Assembly: GCA_017620055.1 (NCBI GenBank) | Contig: JAFZRD010000054.1 | Coordinates: 1 to 18,138 of the forward strand | Direction: 5' to 3' | DNA: 18,138 nucleotides | Source: Lachnospiraceae bacterium | Lineage (GTDB): Bacteria; Bacillota_A; Clostridia; Lachnospirales; Lachnospiraceae | Part shown: positions 1 to 6,977 of the stretch, in pieces | How positions within the stretch are numbered: the stretch's first letter is position 1 | Layout of the letters: the number at the start of each line of letters is the position of its first letter | The notes under the pieces: model-generated | Told to the model about the DNA's origin: nothing | The model's database searches: none | The model's input: the letters and a program-made list of their open reading frames with translations, nothing else | Program-made: the position numbers and the translations under genes

Positions 1-196
1 CAAGAACACCGCCGTTTTCTCTTTCCTTCTTCTGAAGGTCGAGAACCATCTGCCATAAGTCTTTTGTGTTCTGTGTAGGTCCTGCAAGGAAAGAATCATC
101 TCCGTCATAAGGAGTATAGTTCTTCTGGATGAAGTCACGTACGTTGACTTCGCTTTCCCACTTACCGCCTACGAAACCATTCCATTCTGATCTCAT
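1..196 (-). CDS. pflB: Formate C-acetyltransferase (pyruvate formate-lyase), N-terminal 65 residues; gene runs off the left edge
   Basis: Glycyl-radical enzyme that converts pyruvate and CoA to acetyl-CoA and formate in anaerobic cytoplasm. Only the first 65 codons are inside the window. They include EVNVRDFIQKNYTPY followed by DGDDSFLAGPT, nearly identical to the N-terminus of E. coli PflB, so the family call is firm. The radical glycine and the catalytic cysteines lie outside the window. The start ATG (196-194) is set by AGGAGG at 209-204 with a 7-nt spacer. A good promoter lies about 75-105 nt upstream, and the 5' leader holds a 6-bp hairpin. The gene is divergent from a small CxxC redox protein, and the shared control region has two TGTATACA palindromes, one inside the pflB promoter spacer. 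Redox or carbon control is therefore plausible but unproven. Confidence 0.96.
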   Translation of the reverse strand, partial: MRSEWNGFVGGKWESEVNVRDFIQKNYTPYDGDDSFLAGPTQNTKDLWQMVLDLQKKERENGGVL

Positions 197-236
197 TGTA
201 ACGCCTCCTGTACTGATAATTAGTTAATTTTGATAA

Positions 237-251
237 ATCCGCCGAGCGGAT
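237..251 (-). other. Small hairpin in the pflB leader
   Basis: ATCCGC (237-242) pairs with GCGGAT (246-251) around a 3-nt loop. In the predicted pflB mRNA it lies near the 5' end, about 40 nt before the start codon. Such 5' hairpins often slow RNase attack. No terminator-like T-run follows it. Confidence 0.4.
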
Positions 252-273
252 GTTTCGTGTTTTGGTAATTGTT

Positions 274-303
274 ATTATAATTTGAGGATTGTATACACGT
301 CAA
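274..303 (-). promoter_or_regulatory. pflB promoter
   Basis: On the minus strand the -35 box is TTGACG (303-298), followed by an 18-nt spacer and a perfect -10 box TATAAT (279-274). Transcription would start near 267, giving a leader of about 70 nt. The 8-nt palindrome TGTATACA (290-297) directly abuts the -35 box inside the spacer, so a protein bound there would compete with RNA polymerase. Confidence 0.75.
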
Positions 304-382
304 GGAGCAAGGCTGTATTTTTTTACGTACACAACACCTTATTTTATGGGCATTATGACCATTTTCCCACCCGTTGTATACA
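290..382. promoter_or_regulatory. Two TGTATACA palindromes flanked by CTCCTTGAC in the pflB/DUF1858 divergent region
   Basis: The perfect palindrome TGTATACA occurs at 290-297 and 375-382. The word CTCCTTGAC lies next to each: on the minus strand at 306-298, and on the plus strand at 385-393. A further TTCCTTGAC is at 426-434. Paired palindromes like this usually mark a dimeric regulator such as a GntR- or CRP-family protein. That identity is only a guess, and the motif does not match the TTGTTAA-type Rex site. Confidence 0.4.
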
Positions 383-429
383 GACTCCTTGACACCACTA
401 TATGATGAACCGTCACCAACTCCTGTTCC

Positions 430-458
430 TTGACTTGGAGTCGCAAAAATGCTAACCT
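430..458 (+). promoter_or_regulatory. Possible promoter of the DUF1858 gene
   Basis: TTGACT (430-435), a 17-nt spacer and TAACCT (453-458). The -10 box is a weak match. TTGACA at 389-394 is a better -35, but no acceptable -10 lies at the right distance. The call rests mainly on position. Confidence 0.3.
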
Positions 459-509
459 TACAGCGGTTTGAAAATCACTTCATTTGGTTTATTAACGGAG
501 GTATATATT

Positions 510-701
510 ATGGATATCACAAAAGAGATGACGATCGGCGAGATCCTCGTCAACAAGCCCGAGGTTGCACCGATACTTATGGAAGCGGGAATGCACTGTC
601 TCGGATGTCCTTCCGCACAGGCAGAATCCCTTGAGGAAGCGGCACTCGTTCACGGCATGGATGTGGACAGCCTGATGGACAAGATCGCGGCACTCGCTTA
701 G
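510..701 (+). CDS. DUF1858 / hybrid-cluster-protein-associated redox disulfide domain protein
   Basis: A 63-residue cytoplasmic protein that is a single DUF1858 domain. It opens with [20 protein letters not shown] and carries the diagnostic GMHCLGC motif, with a CxxC pair at Cys30 and Cys33. The family is found beside or fused to Fe-S and redox proteins such as hybrid cluster protein. Its biochemical role is not settled. ATG at 510 is chosen because GGAGG (497-501) precedes it by 8 nt. An upstream in-frame ATG at 468 has no ribosome binding site. It is the only plus-strand protein gene in the window and is divergent from pflB, so a link to anaerobic or nitrosative redox state is a reasonable inference. 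A long hairpin and a strong terminator lie downstream. Confidence 0.9.
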   Translation: MDITKEMTIGEILVNKPEVAPILMEAGMHCLGCPSAQAESLEEAALVHGMDVDSLMDKIAALA

Positions 702-720
702 TACATTTCCGCAGCTCGAT

Positions 721-826
721 CGGACGCACGAATTTCTCAGCTCGTCACCCGTGACGCGTCTACTCTATGGACTCCCAGGTAGGAATCGAGAAGCCGCACG
801 GGCTGACTCGTGAGAAATTGTCGCCG
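721..826 (+). ncRNA. Candidate structured RNA, long imperfect hairpin downstream of the DUF1858 gene
   Basis: Arms that pair, from outside in: CGG 721-723 with CCG 824-826; AATTTCTCA 731-739 with TGAGAAATT 811-819; GTCACCCGTG 744-753 with CACGGG-C-TGAC 797-807 (one bulged C). A small internal hairpin pairs GACTCC-like bases near 770-775 with GGAATC near 782-787. No reading frame of note crosses it. It ends 27 nt before a strong terminator, so it could be a 3'-UTR element or a small RNA processed from the DUF1858 mRNA. I do not recognise the fold as a known family, and the strand is inferred from the flanking gene. Confidence 0.35.
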
Positions 827-852
827 ACCTCACTGCTATAAAGATGTAAAAT

Positions 853-892
853 AAACCGGCACAAGGATCAGCCCTGTGCCGGTTTGATTTTT
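853..892. terminator. Bidirectional intrinsic terminator between the DUF1858 gene and mecA
   Basis: A perfect 11-bp stem, AAACCGGCACA (853-863) with TGTGCCGGTTT (875-885), around an 11-nt loop. On the plus strand GATTTTTC follows. On the minus strand the T-rich TTTATTTTAC follows. It therefore serves both convergent genes. Confidence 0.9.
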
Positions 893-900
893 CTATTTAT

Positions 901-1647
901 TTATGAGAGCAATGTCTCAATCGCGTTGTCTGCAACGATGCAGTTGTTATGCTCCTCAAAGAAAGCCTCCGTCGCGGGTGTGGATCTCTCCATCGAACCG
1001 TACTCCGAGAGGACATTACATATCCTGTTGAACTCCTCGGTTGTATGATCGCTCTTTGACAGAGCAAGTATGTAGCAGTCATCCGTCTCGTCATGATACA
1101 GGGAATTCTTCCCCTTGTAGAACTTCGAAACGACTCCTGCCGCCTTGATCACATCGGCGAGCGTATCAAACGCGAATGCCCTTGAGAGTTCGCATGCGGC
1201 ATTTGCCTGCTCTATAAGCTTCTCTTTTGCTTCCTCGAGAAGTTCGGGATTCTTTGATACTTCCTGTGAAAGTTTCTTGAACAGATCGAGGACTTCCGGC
1301 ATCTCTTCGGAAACCGATCTGAACAGTTCCGAGATCACATCGTCCTCCTCATCCCTGATATCGGGAGCAAAGTTCGCAAAGCGCGTATCAAGTTCATCCG
1401 GATCCTCAACCTTTGTGATGATCAGGATTATGGATTCCGATGAAAGAGGAATGGCCTCAATCATCAGGGGTATGTCATTTGCTTCAAATCCAAGCTCGTA
1501 AGAGGCCTGCTGCATCATATCACGAAACAGTGTCTTGGCTTTTTCCGTTCCGTATGCGAGCTCTGAAAGCTTTAACTGTCTGTCGGCAAGATCCGACTTG
1601 GTCAGAGTGCATCTGATCTGATGGTCATTAACACGTTCCAGTTTCAT
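901..1647 (-). CDS. mecA: Adaptor protein MecA
   Basis: MecA brings selected proteins to the ClpC unfoldase of the ClpCP protease, acting in competence and quality control in Firmicutes. At 248 residues the length is normal. The N-terminal substrate-binding part (about 1-85) opens MKLERVNDHQIRCTLTKSDL and includes ELFR-type helices and QQASYELGF, typical of the clostridial MecA branch. An acidic linker follows (about 95-125). The C-terminal ClpC-binding part (about 150-245) includes CYILALSKSDHTTEEFNRI and ends near NCIVADNAIETL. The start at 1647 is fixed by GGAGG (1659-1655) with a 7-nt spacer. It is a single-gene unit with its own promoter upstream and a shared terminator at 853-892. The target proteins cannot be told from the sequence. 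Confidence 0.95.
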   Translation of the reverse strand: MKLERVNDHQIRCTLTKSDLADRQLKLSELAYGTEKAKTLFRDMMQQASYELGFEANDIPLMIEAIPLSSESIILIITKVEDPDELDTRFANFAPDIRDEEDDVISELFRSVSEEMPEVLDLFKKLSQEVSKNPELLEEAKEKLIEQANAACELSRAFAFDTLADVIKAAGVVSKFYKGKNSLYHDETDDCYILALSKSDHTTEEFNRICNVLSEYGSMERSTPATEAFFEEHNNCIVADNAIETLLS

Positions 1648-1673
1648 GCGATCACCTCCGTGTTTGATATATA

Positions 1674-1702
1674 TTTATATATCGGCACAGACGAATTGTC
1701 AA
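1674..1702 (-). promoter_or_regulatory. mecA promoter
   Basis: On the minus strand a perfect -35 TTGACA (1702-1697), a 17-nt spacer, and -10 TATAAA (1679-1674). The predicted start is near 1667, about 20 nt before the mecA ATG, so the leader holds little beyond the ribosome binding site. Confidence 0.8.
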
Positions 1703-1734
1703 ATAATATATTCCCGAAATGATTTTATAAAAAT

Positions 1735-1918
1735 CGCGGTTTTGAACCCGTTTTCAGCTCCCGGTGTGGCACGTCTCCTGCGGACCACAACATGTAGCGG
1801 TTGCCAAAGATCCCTTCTTCGGTTAGAATCCGAATCAGGATCGCTCCTTCGCAATCTGTGGCGAAAGGAGGGCAGGAAAAATTCATATTTCTTATCTTTA
1901 TTTTAAGATATATGTCTT
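1735..1918. other. Gene-free structured region upstream of mecA
   Basis: A rod-like fold can be drawn from nested pairs: TCCTGC 1776-1781 with GCAGGA 1872-1877; CCACA 1785-1789 with TGTGG 1857-1861; TTGC 1801-1804 with GCAA 1851-1854; GATCC 1809-1813 with GGATC 1838-1842; TTCGG 1818-1822 with CCGAA 1830-1834. A second TGTGG at 1765-1769 competes for the same CCACA, as in a switch. On the plus strand a weak AAGA/TCTT hairpin followed by ATTTTTT (about 1913-1926) could end a transcript. On the minus strand a weak GGTT/AACC hairpin followed by ATTTTTAT (about 1751-1727) could do so. The strand cannot be decided and no known RNA family is recognised. Confidence 0.3.
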
Positions 1919-1962
1919 ATTTTTTCTAGTGAATTTTCTGTGACGACAGGAGATTTGCACAC

Positions 1963-2025
1963 ATCAGGAGTTTCTGATCGGGGTTTCCCCGGACTAATCG
2001 ACAAATTAATTGATCTTTCGATAAC
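1963..2025. other. Three consecutive short hairpins in the non-coding region
   Basis: ATCAG 1963-1967 with CTGAT 1974-1978; CGGGG 1979-1983 with CCCCG 1987-1991 (3-nt loop); ATCGA 1998-2002 with TCGAT about 2018-2022. The open frames that cross this stretch (for example 1940-2134 plus) lack ribosome binding sites and protein-like composition. I see no gene between 1703 and 2235. From 2026 to 2160 I see nothing clear. Confidence 0.3.
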
Positions 2026-2171
2026 TCCCCATTGTTTCATAATGTTGATGGTTGTTCGTAATCAGATTCAAAGCAACTATTTTTACCAACCAAAACGCAT
2101 ACCCACACGCGAAGTGCGATCTTGCAACAGATAAATTGTATCACTTACCCATGAACAAATGCGGGTACCTT

Positions 2172-2229
2172 TATCGGGCTCTTTGCAAAAATAAAGGAGT
2201 TTTCCGATACTGCACGGCAAAGAGCCCGA
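2172..2229. repeat. 13-bp perfect inverted repeat at the 3' end of the GH18 gene
   Basis: TCGGGCTCTTTGC (2174-2186) is fully complementary to GCAAAGAGCCCGA (2217-2229), with a 30-nt loop. It begins 6 nt past the GH18 stop in the minus direction, so it probably ends or protects that mRNA. No T-run follows the stem on either strand, which is unusual for an intrinsic terminator. The loop holds a second option: TATCGG (2172-2177) can pair with CCGATA (2204-2209) and exclude the long stem. Confidence 0.6.
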
Positions 2230-2235
2230 CAATTG

Positions 2236-4026
2236 TTACTCTGCGGAAGGTCTGTAATATTCATTGATAACGGCAAACACATCTTCCGTTCCGAACGCAA
2301 GCTGCCAAACAGCCGCGCCGCCGATATCATGCACCTTCATCACCTCAAGCTTGGCCTGGATCGATCTTGCATCTTCAAGCCATATCTTGTTCGTATTTGC
2401 ACCGTCTTTCCATTCGGCGTAATTCTGCGCCGTATTATCATCCCACTGCGCAGTCGCTCCGGCTGCATTTACGGTCTCTGTTCCCTTGGCCATCGGAAGC
2501 GTCTGGACATCAACTATGTTTTCGTTTTCGTCAACAGTCCAATATCTTACGTAAAACGGCAGGCCGTTGATGACTTTTTCCTTCGGGACTTCCTGAAGTG
2601 TATTCTCTATACCCTCAAGGACAAAATCAAGAGACGCCACCGATCCGGCCTCTTCAGACACAGTGGTATGCTCGTCGTATCCCATTATTATCACGTAATC
2701 CGCGAACACTCCCTGTTCTTTGCGGTTATAGTACAGCGTGTATTCCTTCGGAACATAGTTGTCAACCGAAACAACAAGGTTCTTCTCATGCGCCTTCAGG
2801 CAGAATTCCCTTATGAACTGAATATAGGCGGGTGCGTCTTCGGACGATATCGATTCAAAGTCAAGATTGATACCGTCAAGATTGTACTGTGCCGCATAGG
2901 AAAGGAGCTGCTCGGTCATGTACTCCCTCTTTGCCGGATCAGACATGACTGCCGATGTTGACACTTCGGGATAGGTCAGATTGCTGACGAGTCCCCATAC
3001 TTTGATACCCTTTGAATGGCATGTCTCAACATACGCCGATGATGCGATCGATGCGATCGTACCTTCGTTATCCGACAGAGCGAACCATGTCGGCGATATC
3101 GTATTGATATACTTTAAGAATTTCTCGTTATCCTTAAGCGATGTGACCGAACTGTCTCCGGTGACATTATGCCAGGCAAGAACTATCGGCTTTGAATAAT
3201 CCGCCACCATATTGACAGCTATCGGAGCCACTGTGTTGACCGGTGTGTCAGGGCGGTCATATTTTTCACCGAGGTGCTTTGTTTCTATGAATCCGGTTAT
3301 AAGATCCTCTGACATGACCCTCATCCATTTCTCGTTCTCGGATGAGACGATCACGACCGTGCTTCCTTTTCTGAGTTCTTTTAATATATCCCCGTCTTTG
3401 TCGGCAGTCGATCTGATAGCGACATCATCATCGGTAACATCTGCAACAACGTCTTTGTCCCACTCTGTCTTGATCAGTGTACGGTACGGCTCCTTTCCGC
3501 CGCCGTAGAGTCTGACCTCGATATTCGTGAACACTTTGACGTATTCGAGGCACACCATGACCGTGTCGCCTTCTTTGTAGCACGCCTGGTAACCCGACTG
3601 GATCCCGTTTCCGTTAAGCGTATAATAATTGTCGCCGGGAACGGCCGTGTATACACCCTCTCCGGTTGTGTACAGCAGCTTTTCGTCGGTCTTTTCCCAA
3701 TAAAAGTTGGGATTGTACTTTTCGGTCACGGTCTCGAGAGGAACATACAGTCTTCCGTCCTTGACGGTCAGTTTTTCCCCTGTGACTTCATAATTATCTA
3801 TGACCGCTGCGGTAGTGTTCATCTCTTCGGGGCTTGTGGCAAAGTATTCTTTCAGATCTGCCATACGGCTTGAATATCCGAAGTCGTCAAACACACCCGT
3901 CTTGTAAGCGACCAGTCCTATCACTCCCATAAGGACTATGGCGATCACCACCGGAAGGACAGCCTGAAGTATCTTCCTTCGGCGTCTTCTTCTGCGTCTT
4001 GCCTCTCTTGATGCGTTGTAGCTCAT
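2236..4026 (-). CDS. Membrane-anchored GH18-family glycosidase with stalk and SH3 domains
   Basis: A 596-residue type II membrane protein. Eight arginines (residues 10-17) precede one membrane helix (about 19-41), placing the rest outside the cell. Residues about 75-190 resemble the copper amine oxidase N-terminal-like (stalk) domain, residues about 193-252 a bacterial SH3 domain (DVAIRSTADKDGDIL), and about 280-590 a GH18 barrel. The GH18 signature is intact: DGINLDFES with the acid/base Glu391. IMGYDEH (447-453) and AAVWQLAFGTED near the end also fit. The nearest known relatives are spore or wall peptidoglycan N-acetylglucosaminidases of the YaaH/YdhD type, so wall remodelling is likelier than chitin use. 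AGGGAG at 4039-4034 sets the start with a 7-nt spacer. The upstream ligase ends 15 nt before it, so the two share a transcript. Confidence 0.85.
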   Translation of the reverse strand: MSYNASREARRRRRRRRKILQAVLPVVIAIVLMGVIGLVAYKTGVFDDFGYSSRMADLKEYFATSPEEMNTTAAVIDNYEVTGEKLTVKDGRLYVPLETVTEKYNPNFYWEKTDEKLLYTTGEGVYTAVPGDNYYTLNGNGIQSGYQACYKEGDTVMVCLEYVKVFTNIEVRLYGGGKEPYRTLIKTEWDKDVVADVTDDDVAIRSTADKDGDILKELRKGSTVVIVSSENEKWMRVMSEDLITGFIETKHLGEKYDRPDTPVNTVAPIAVNMVADYSKPIVLAWHNVTGDSSVTSLKDNEKFLKYINTISPTWFALSDNEGTIASIASSAYVETCHSKGIKVWGLVSNLTYPEVSTSAVMSDPAKREYMTEQLLSYAAQYNLDGINLDFESISSEDAPAYIQFIREFCLKAHEKNLVVSVDNYVPKEYTLYYNRKEQGVFADYVIIMGYDEHTTVSEEAGSVASLDFVLEGIENTLQEVPKEKVINGLPFYVRYWTVDENENIVDVQTLPMAKGTETVNAAGATAQWDDNTAQNYAEWKDGANTNKIWLEDARSIQAKLEVMKVHDIGGAAVWQLAFGTEDVFAVINEYYRPSAE

Positions 4027-4041
4027 TAATTAACTCCCTTA

Positions 4042-5676
4042 TTAACCCAGATTTTGCGCCTCGACCAGTCCTTTGCCGCCGTACAGTTCACGGAGCTTGG
4101 GCTTTTCGATCTTGCCGGTCGGATTGCGCGGTATGTCGGCAAATATGATCTTATGCGGCCTTTTGTATCTCGGAAGAGCCATGCAGAATTCATTCATCTC
4201 TTCCTCGGTCACCACATAATCCTTCTTCAGTTCTATTATCGCGCAGCTGACTTCACCGAGACGTTTGTCGGGGATACCGATCACCGCAACGTCATGCACC
4301 GCTTCGTTTGTTCTTATGTAGTCTTCGATCTGGACCGGATAAATGTTTTCCCCACCGCTTATGATGACATCCTTCTTGCGGTCAACGAGCATGATGAATC
4401 CGTCTTCGTCTTCCGTTGCCATGTCGCCCGTATAGAGCCATCCGTCCGCAAGGACCTCCTGCGTGGACTTGGGATCATGATAATAACACTCCATAACGCC
4501 CGGACCCTTGACAGCGAGTTCTCCGACCTCACCCTTCTTCACGGGCTGACGGTCTTCTCCCACGATCTTCGTTTCCCATCCGTAACCTGCTTTACCGATG
4601 CATCCCACCTTATGAGTGTTCTCCACACCGAGGTGTACGCATCCCGGTCCTATGGACTCGGACAGTCCGTAGTTCGTGTCGTACTGATGGTTCGGGAATA
4701 TCTCTTTCCACTTCTTGATCAGGCTTCGCGGTACCGGCTGAGCTCCGATATGCATAAGCCTCCATTGGTCAAGCTCGTAATCTTTCAGATTGACCCTTCC
4801 GCTCTCTATCGCCTCGAGGATATCCTGTGCCCACGGTACGAGAAGCCATACGATCGTGCACTTCTCCTTTGATACCGCATCGAGTATTATCTCGGGAGCC
4901 GTACCCTGAAGCAGTACAGCTTTGGATGCCGACAACAGACTTCCGAACCAGTGCATCTTCGCACCCGTATGGTACAGGGGCGGTATCAAAAGGAACACAT
5001 CGTCCCTCTGCTGTCCGTGGTGATTCTGCTCGCATGCCGCCGAATGCATCAGCGAACGGTGTTTATGCAGTATCGCTTTGGGGAATCCCGTCGTTCCCGA
5101 CGAAAAATAGATCGCCGCCTCATCATCATCCGTGATGGCAATATCAGGCTTTACGCTCGAACAGTTCGCAACCTGCTCCTTGTAATCCTCCGCGAATGTC
5201 GGACAATTGTCCCCGACATATATAAGAAGTCTCTTTTTGGACAGTTCGTCGCATATCTCTTCGATCCTTCCGATGAATTCCGGACCGAACACGAGAATAT
5301 CTATCTGCGACAGCTTCGCACAGTAGAGTATCTCATCCGATGAATATCTGAAGTTGAACGGAACAACCATCGCACCCGTCTTGAGTACCCCGAAGTAGAT
5401 CGGGAGCCACTCGAGACAGTTCATCATGATTATACCGACCTTGTGTCCGCGCTTGATGCCTTTTGATATCAGGCAGTTCGCAAACCGGTTGGCCTTCTCG
5501 TCAAACACGCTCCACGTTATCTCACGGCGGTATGACTCTTTCTTGGTACTCTCTATGAGTTCGTATTCCTTCCAGGTGACACGCCTGTTCTCCTTTATCT
5601 TGGGATTGATCTCGACAAGCGCGACATCCTGCGGATACTGCGCGGCGTTTCTTTCAAGCAGTTCTGTGATAGGCAT
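4042..5676 (-). CDS. Class I adenylate-forming enzyme, acyl-CoA ligase-like
   Basis: A 544-residue cytoplasmic enzyme of the ANL superfamily that should activate a carboxylate with ATP and pass it to CoA or another thiol. Visible core motifs: the P-loop SSGTTGFPK (192-200), NYGLSES (335-341), YTGDM (415-419), DRKKDVIISGGENIYP (432-447), and the C-terminal PRNPTGKIEK with catalytic Lys522. The length fits the acyl-CoA synthetase and 4-coumarate/carnitine-CoA ligase branch. A charged insertion at about 26-52 separates the usual N-terminal segments. The start at 5676 is preferred over 5697 because GGAGG lies 7 nt before it. It is first in a two-gene unit with the GH18 protein, an odd partner for a CoA ligase. 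The substrate cannot be predicted. It could charge the acyl carrier protein at 8189-8428, but that gene is in another operon. Confidence 0.88.
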   Translation of the reverse strand: MPITELLERNAAQYPQDVALVEINPKIKENRRVTWKEYELIESTKKESYRREITWSVFDEKANRFANCLISKGIKRGHKVGIIMMNCLEWLPIYFGVLKTGAMVVPFNFRYSSDEILYCAKLSQIDILVFGPEFIGRIEEICDELSKKRLLIYVGDNCPTFAEDYKEQVANCSSVKPDIAITDDDEAAIYFSSGTTGFPKAILHKHRSLMHSAACEQNHHGQQRDDVFLLIPPLYHTGAKMHWFGSLLSASKAVLLQGTAPEIILDAVSKEKCTIVWLLVPWAQDILEAIESGRVNLKDYELDQWRLMHIGAQPVPRSLIKKWKEIFPNHQYDTNYGLSESIGPGCVHLGVENTHKVGCIGKAGYGWETKIVGEDRQPVKKGEVGELAVKGPGVMECYYHDPKSTQEVLADGWLYTGDMATEDEDGFIMLVDRKKDVIISGGENIYPVQIEDYIRTNEAVHDVAVIGIPDKRLGEVSCAIIELKKDYVVTEEEMNEFCMALPRYKRPHKIIFADIPRNPTGKIEKPKLRELYGGKGLVEAQNLG

Positions 5677-5736
5677 TGATATTCCTCCGAAAATCATTCA
5701 CTTTAGCACTGTGACGCGTTTGAGCGCACAGATACT

Positions 5737-5765
5737 AGTTTATATTCTGACACCGCAAATGTCAA
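5737..5765 (-). promoter_or_regulatory. Promoter of the acyl-CoA ligase/GH18 operon
   Basis: On the minus strand a perfect -35 TTGACA (5765-5760), then either TAAACT (5742-5737) at 17 nt or the better-matching TATAAA (5744-5739) at 15 nt. The -35 box starts in the T-run of the rpsR terminator, so the two signals are packed together. Confidence 0.6.
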
Positions 5766-5802
5766 ATAAAAGACCGACCGCAGATCTGTCCACGGTCGGT
5801 CT
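5762..5802 (-). terminator. Intrinsic terminator of the rpsF-ssb-rpsR operon
   Basis: A perfect 10-bp stem, AGACCGACCG (5771-5780) with CGGTCGGTCT (5793-5802), and a 12-nt loop. On the minus strand TTTTATTTG follows directly. It lies 23 nt past the rpsR stop. Confidence 0.92.
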
Positions 5803-5824
5803 GAAATCATTCTCTTTATTTGTC

Positions 5825-6100
5825 TTATTCCGCTGTATACGGCATAAGTGCTACGTGACGGGCACGCTTAACGGCAACGGTCAAAGCTCTCTGATGCTTT
5901 GCACAGTTTCCCGTGATCCTTCTGGGAAGGATCTTGCCTCTCTCGGAAACATATTTCTTGAGAGTGGCAACATCTTTGTAATCCAAAGTCTTCTCTTTGC
6001 CACAAAATACGCAGACCTTCTTACGTCTGTGCATCGTGTTTCTTCTTCTTACGGGTGCATCTGCTCTATCACTGTCGCCTTGCGGTTTACCAAAAGCCAT
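5825..6100 (-). CDS. rpsR: 30S ribosomal protein S18
   Basis: Small-subunit protein that pairs with S6 on the 16S rRNA platform. The protein has 91 residues. The core [20 protein letters not shown] is the family hallmark. This copy keeps cysteines in the CVFC pair and in NCAKH, so it resembles the metal-binding (C+) form of S18. That reading is an inference from the residues. AGGAGG (6114-6109) sits 8 nt before the ATG. It is last in the conserved rpsF-ssb-rpsR operon, 28 nt after ssb, and is followed by a strong terminator. Confidence 0.98.
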   Translation of the reverse strand: MAFGKPQGDSDRADAPVRRRNTMHRRKKVCVFCGKEKTLDYKDVATLKKYVSERGKILPRRITGNCAKHQRALTVAVKRARHVALMPYTAE

Positions 6101-6128
6101 AATTCTAACCTCCTGAACTGTTCCTTGA

Positions 6129-6593
6129 TCAACTGAAAGGAAGTTCCTCGTCTATTCCGTCAGGGATGTTCATGAATCCGTCTCCGCTGTCTGCCGGTGA
6201 CGTATCGCCTCCCGCCGATGCGGGGATAAATGAATCCGTTCCCGATGATGACTGGGATGAACTCTTGCTGTCAACGAACTCGTGTCTCTCAACGACTACA
6301 TCCGTCGTATAGACTTTCTGTCCTTCCTTGTTGGTATAACTTCCCGTCTGGATACGACCCTCAACGAGGATCCTTGTTCCTTTACGAAGATACTTCTCGG
6401 CGAATTCACCATCACGGCCGAACGCTACTATGTTGATAAAATCAGCCGTGGGCTGGTCGCCGCCGGAGTTGTCACGTCTTCCCCTTCTGTCCACCGCGAG
6501 CGAATATCTTGCTATCGCCATCGCGTTATCTCCTGCGGAGTATCTGACTTCGGGGTCACGGGTAAGTCTTCCCACCAATATAACTTTATTCAT
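6129..6593 (-). CDS. ssb: Single-stranded DNA-binding protein
   Basis: Coats single-stranded DNA in replication, recombination and repair. The protein has 154 residues. The OB fold spans about 1-105 ([49 protein letters not shown]). A Ser/Gly-rich linker follows, and the acidic tip [10 protein letters not shown] binds partner proteins. The start at 6593 is chosen over 6704 because SSBs begin with MNKV and the longer frame would overlap rpsF. The ribosome binding site is weak (GAGAG-like), so translation may be coupled to rpsF, which ends 16 nt upstream. It lies between rpsF and rpsR as in most Firmicutes. Confidence 0.98.
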   Translation of the reverse strand: MNKVILVGRLTRDPEVRYSAGDNAMAIARYSLAVDRRGRRDNSGGDQPTADFINIVAFGRDGEFAEKYLRKGTRILVEGRIQTGSYTNKEGQKVYTTDVVVERHEFVDSKSSSQSSSGTDSFIPASAGGDTSPADSGDGFMNIPDGIDEELPFS

Positions 6594-6609
6594 ATAATCT
6601 CTCTTTCTA

Positions 6610-6897
6610 TTACGCTTCTGCCTTAACGCAGAGATAACGAAGAACGTTATCCATAATGCGGACACGATTCTCGATCTCGAGCGGCGTCGACGGCTCAGCA
6701 TCAAACTGGATAAAGTAGTAGAAACCTTCTCTCATCTTCTGAACTTCATATGCGAGACGTTTCTTACCCCACTCGTCCACGTTTGTTACAGCACCGCCGA
6801 AACGATCGATGTACTTCTTGATCTTCTCGATCACTGCAGCTCTCTCATCGTCTTCGATCTTAGCATTAAGAACAACGCATAATTCATATTTGCTCAT
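6610..6897 (-). CDS. rpsF: 30S ribosomal protein S6
   Basis: Small-subunit protein that forms a pair with S18. At 95 residues the length is normal. Hallmarks are KYELCVVLNAKIEDDE at the start, GGAVTNVDEWGKKRLAYEV in the middle, and NVLRYLCVK at the end. The acidic C-terminal tail seen in proteobacteria is absent, as usual in Firmicutes. AGGAGG (6911-6906) precedes the ATG by 8 nt. It leads the rpsF-ssb-rpsR operon, with a promoter at 6978-7006 and a leader that can form alternative hairpins, possibly the site of S6:S18 feedback control. Confidence 0.98.
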   Translation of the reverse strand: MSKYELCVVLNAKIEDDERAAVIEKIKKYIDRFGGAVTNVDEWGKKRLAYEVQKMREGFYYFIQFDAEPSTPLEIENRVRIMDNVLRYLCVKAEA

Positions 6898-6925
6898 GCC
6901 TGGTACCTCCTTTTGGACTATGGCC

Positions 6926-6972
6926 TCCGATCAGTAAAGCTCGTCGGAAGCAAGGATAAATTGTATCACGAG
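6926..6972 (-). promoter_or_regulatory. Candidate S6:S18 autoregulatory leader of rpsF
   Basis: In the rpsF leader CTCGT (6972-6968) can pair with ACGAG (6944-6940), with the unpaired CCG just 5' of the second arm. Alternatively TCCGA (6948-6944) can pair with TCGGA (6930-6926). Many bacteria carry a leader here in which a hairpin-flanked CCG binds the S6:S18 pair. The match is suggestive, not proven. Confidence 0.4.
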
Positions 6973-6977
6973 ATGGT

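Noticed and set aside
1735..1918. 6S RNA or SRP RNA
   Set aside because: It forms a rod-like hairpin, but I could not match the conserved bubble of 6S or the SRP S-domain loop, so no name is given.
1940..2134. Possible small protein in the non-coding region
   Set aside because: The composition is not protein-like, there is no ribosome binding site, and it overlaps three hairpins.
2233..2961. Long plus-strand frame of 242 codons
   Set aside because: Antisense to the GH18 gene, no ribosome binding site and no recognisable motif; a shadow of the real gene.
4054..4872. Long plus-strand frame of 272 codons
   Set aside because: Antisense to the CoA-ligase-like gene, whose motifs are complete, with no ribosome binding site.
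5426..6136. Plus-strand frame of 236 codons across the rpsR terminator
   Set aside because: It crosses a perfect terminator and overlaps rpsR and the ligase start in antisense.
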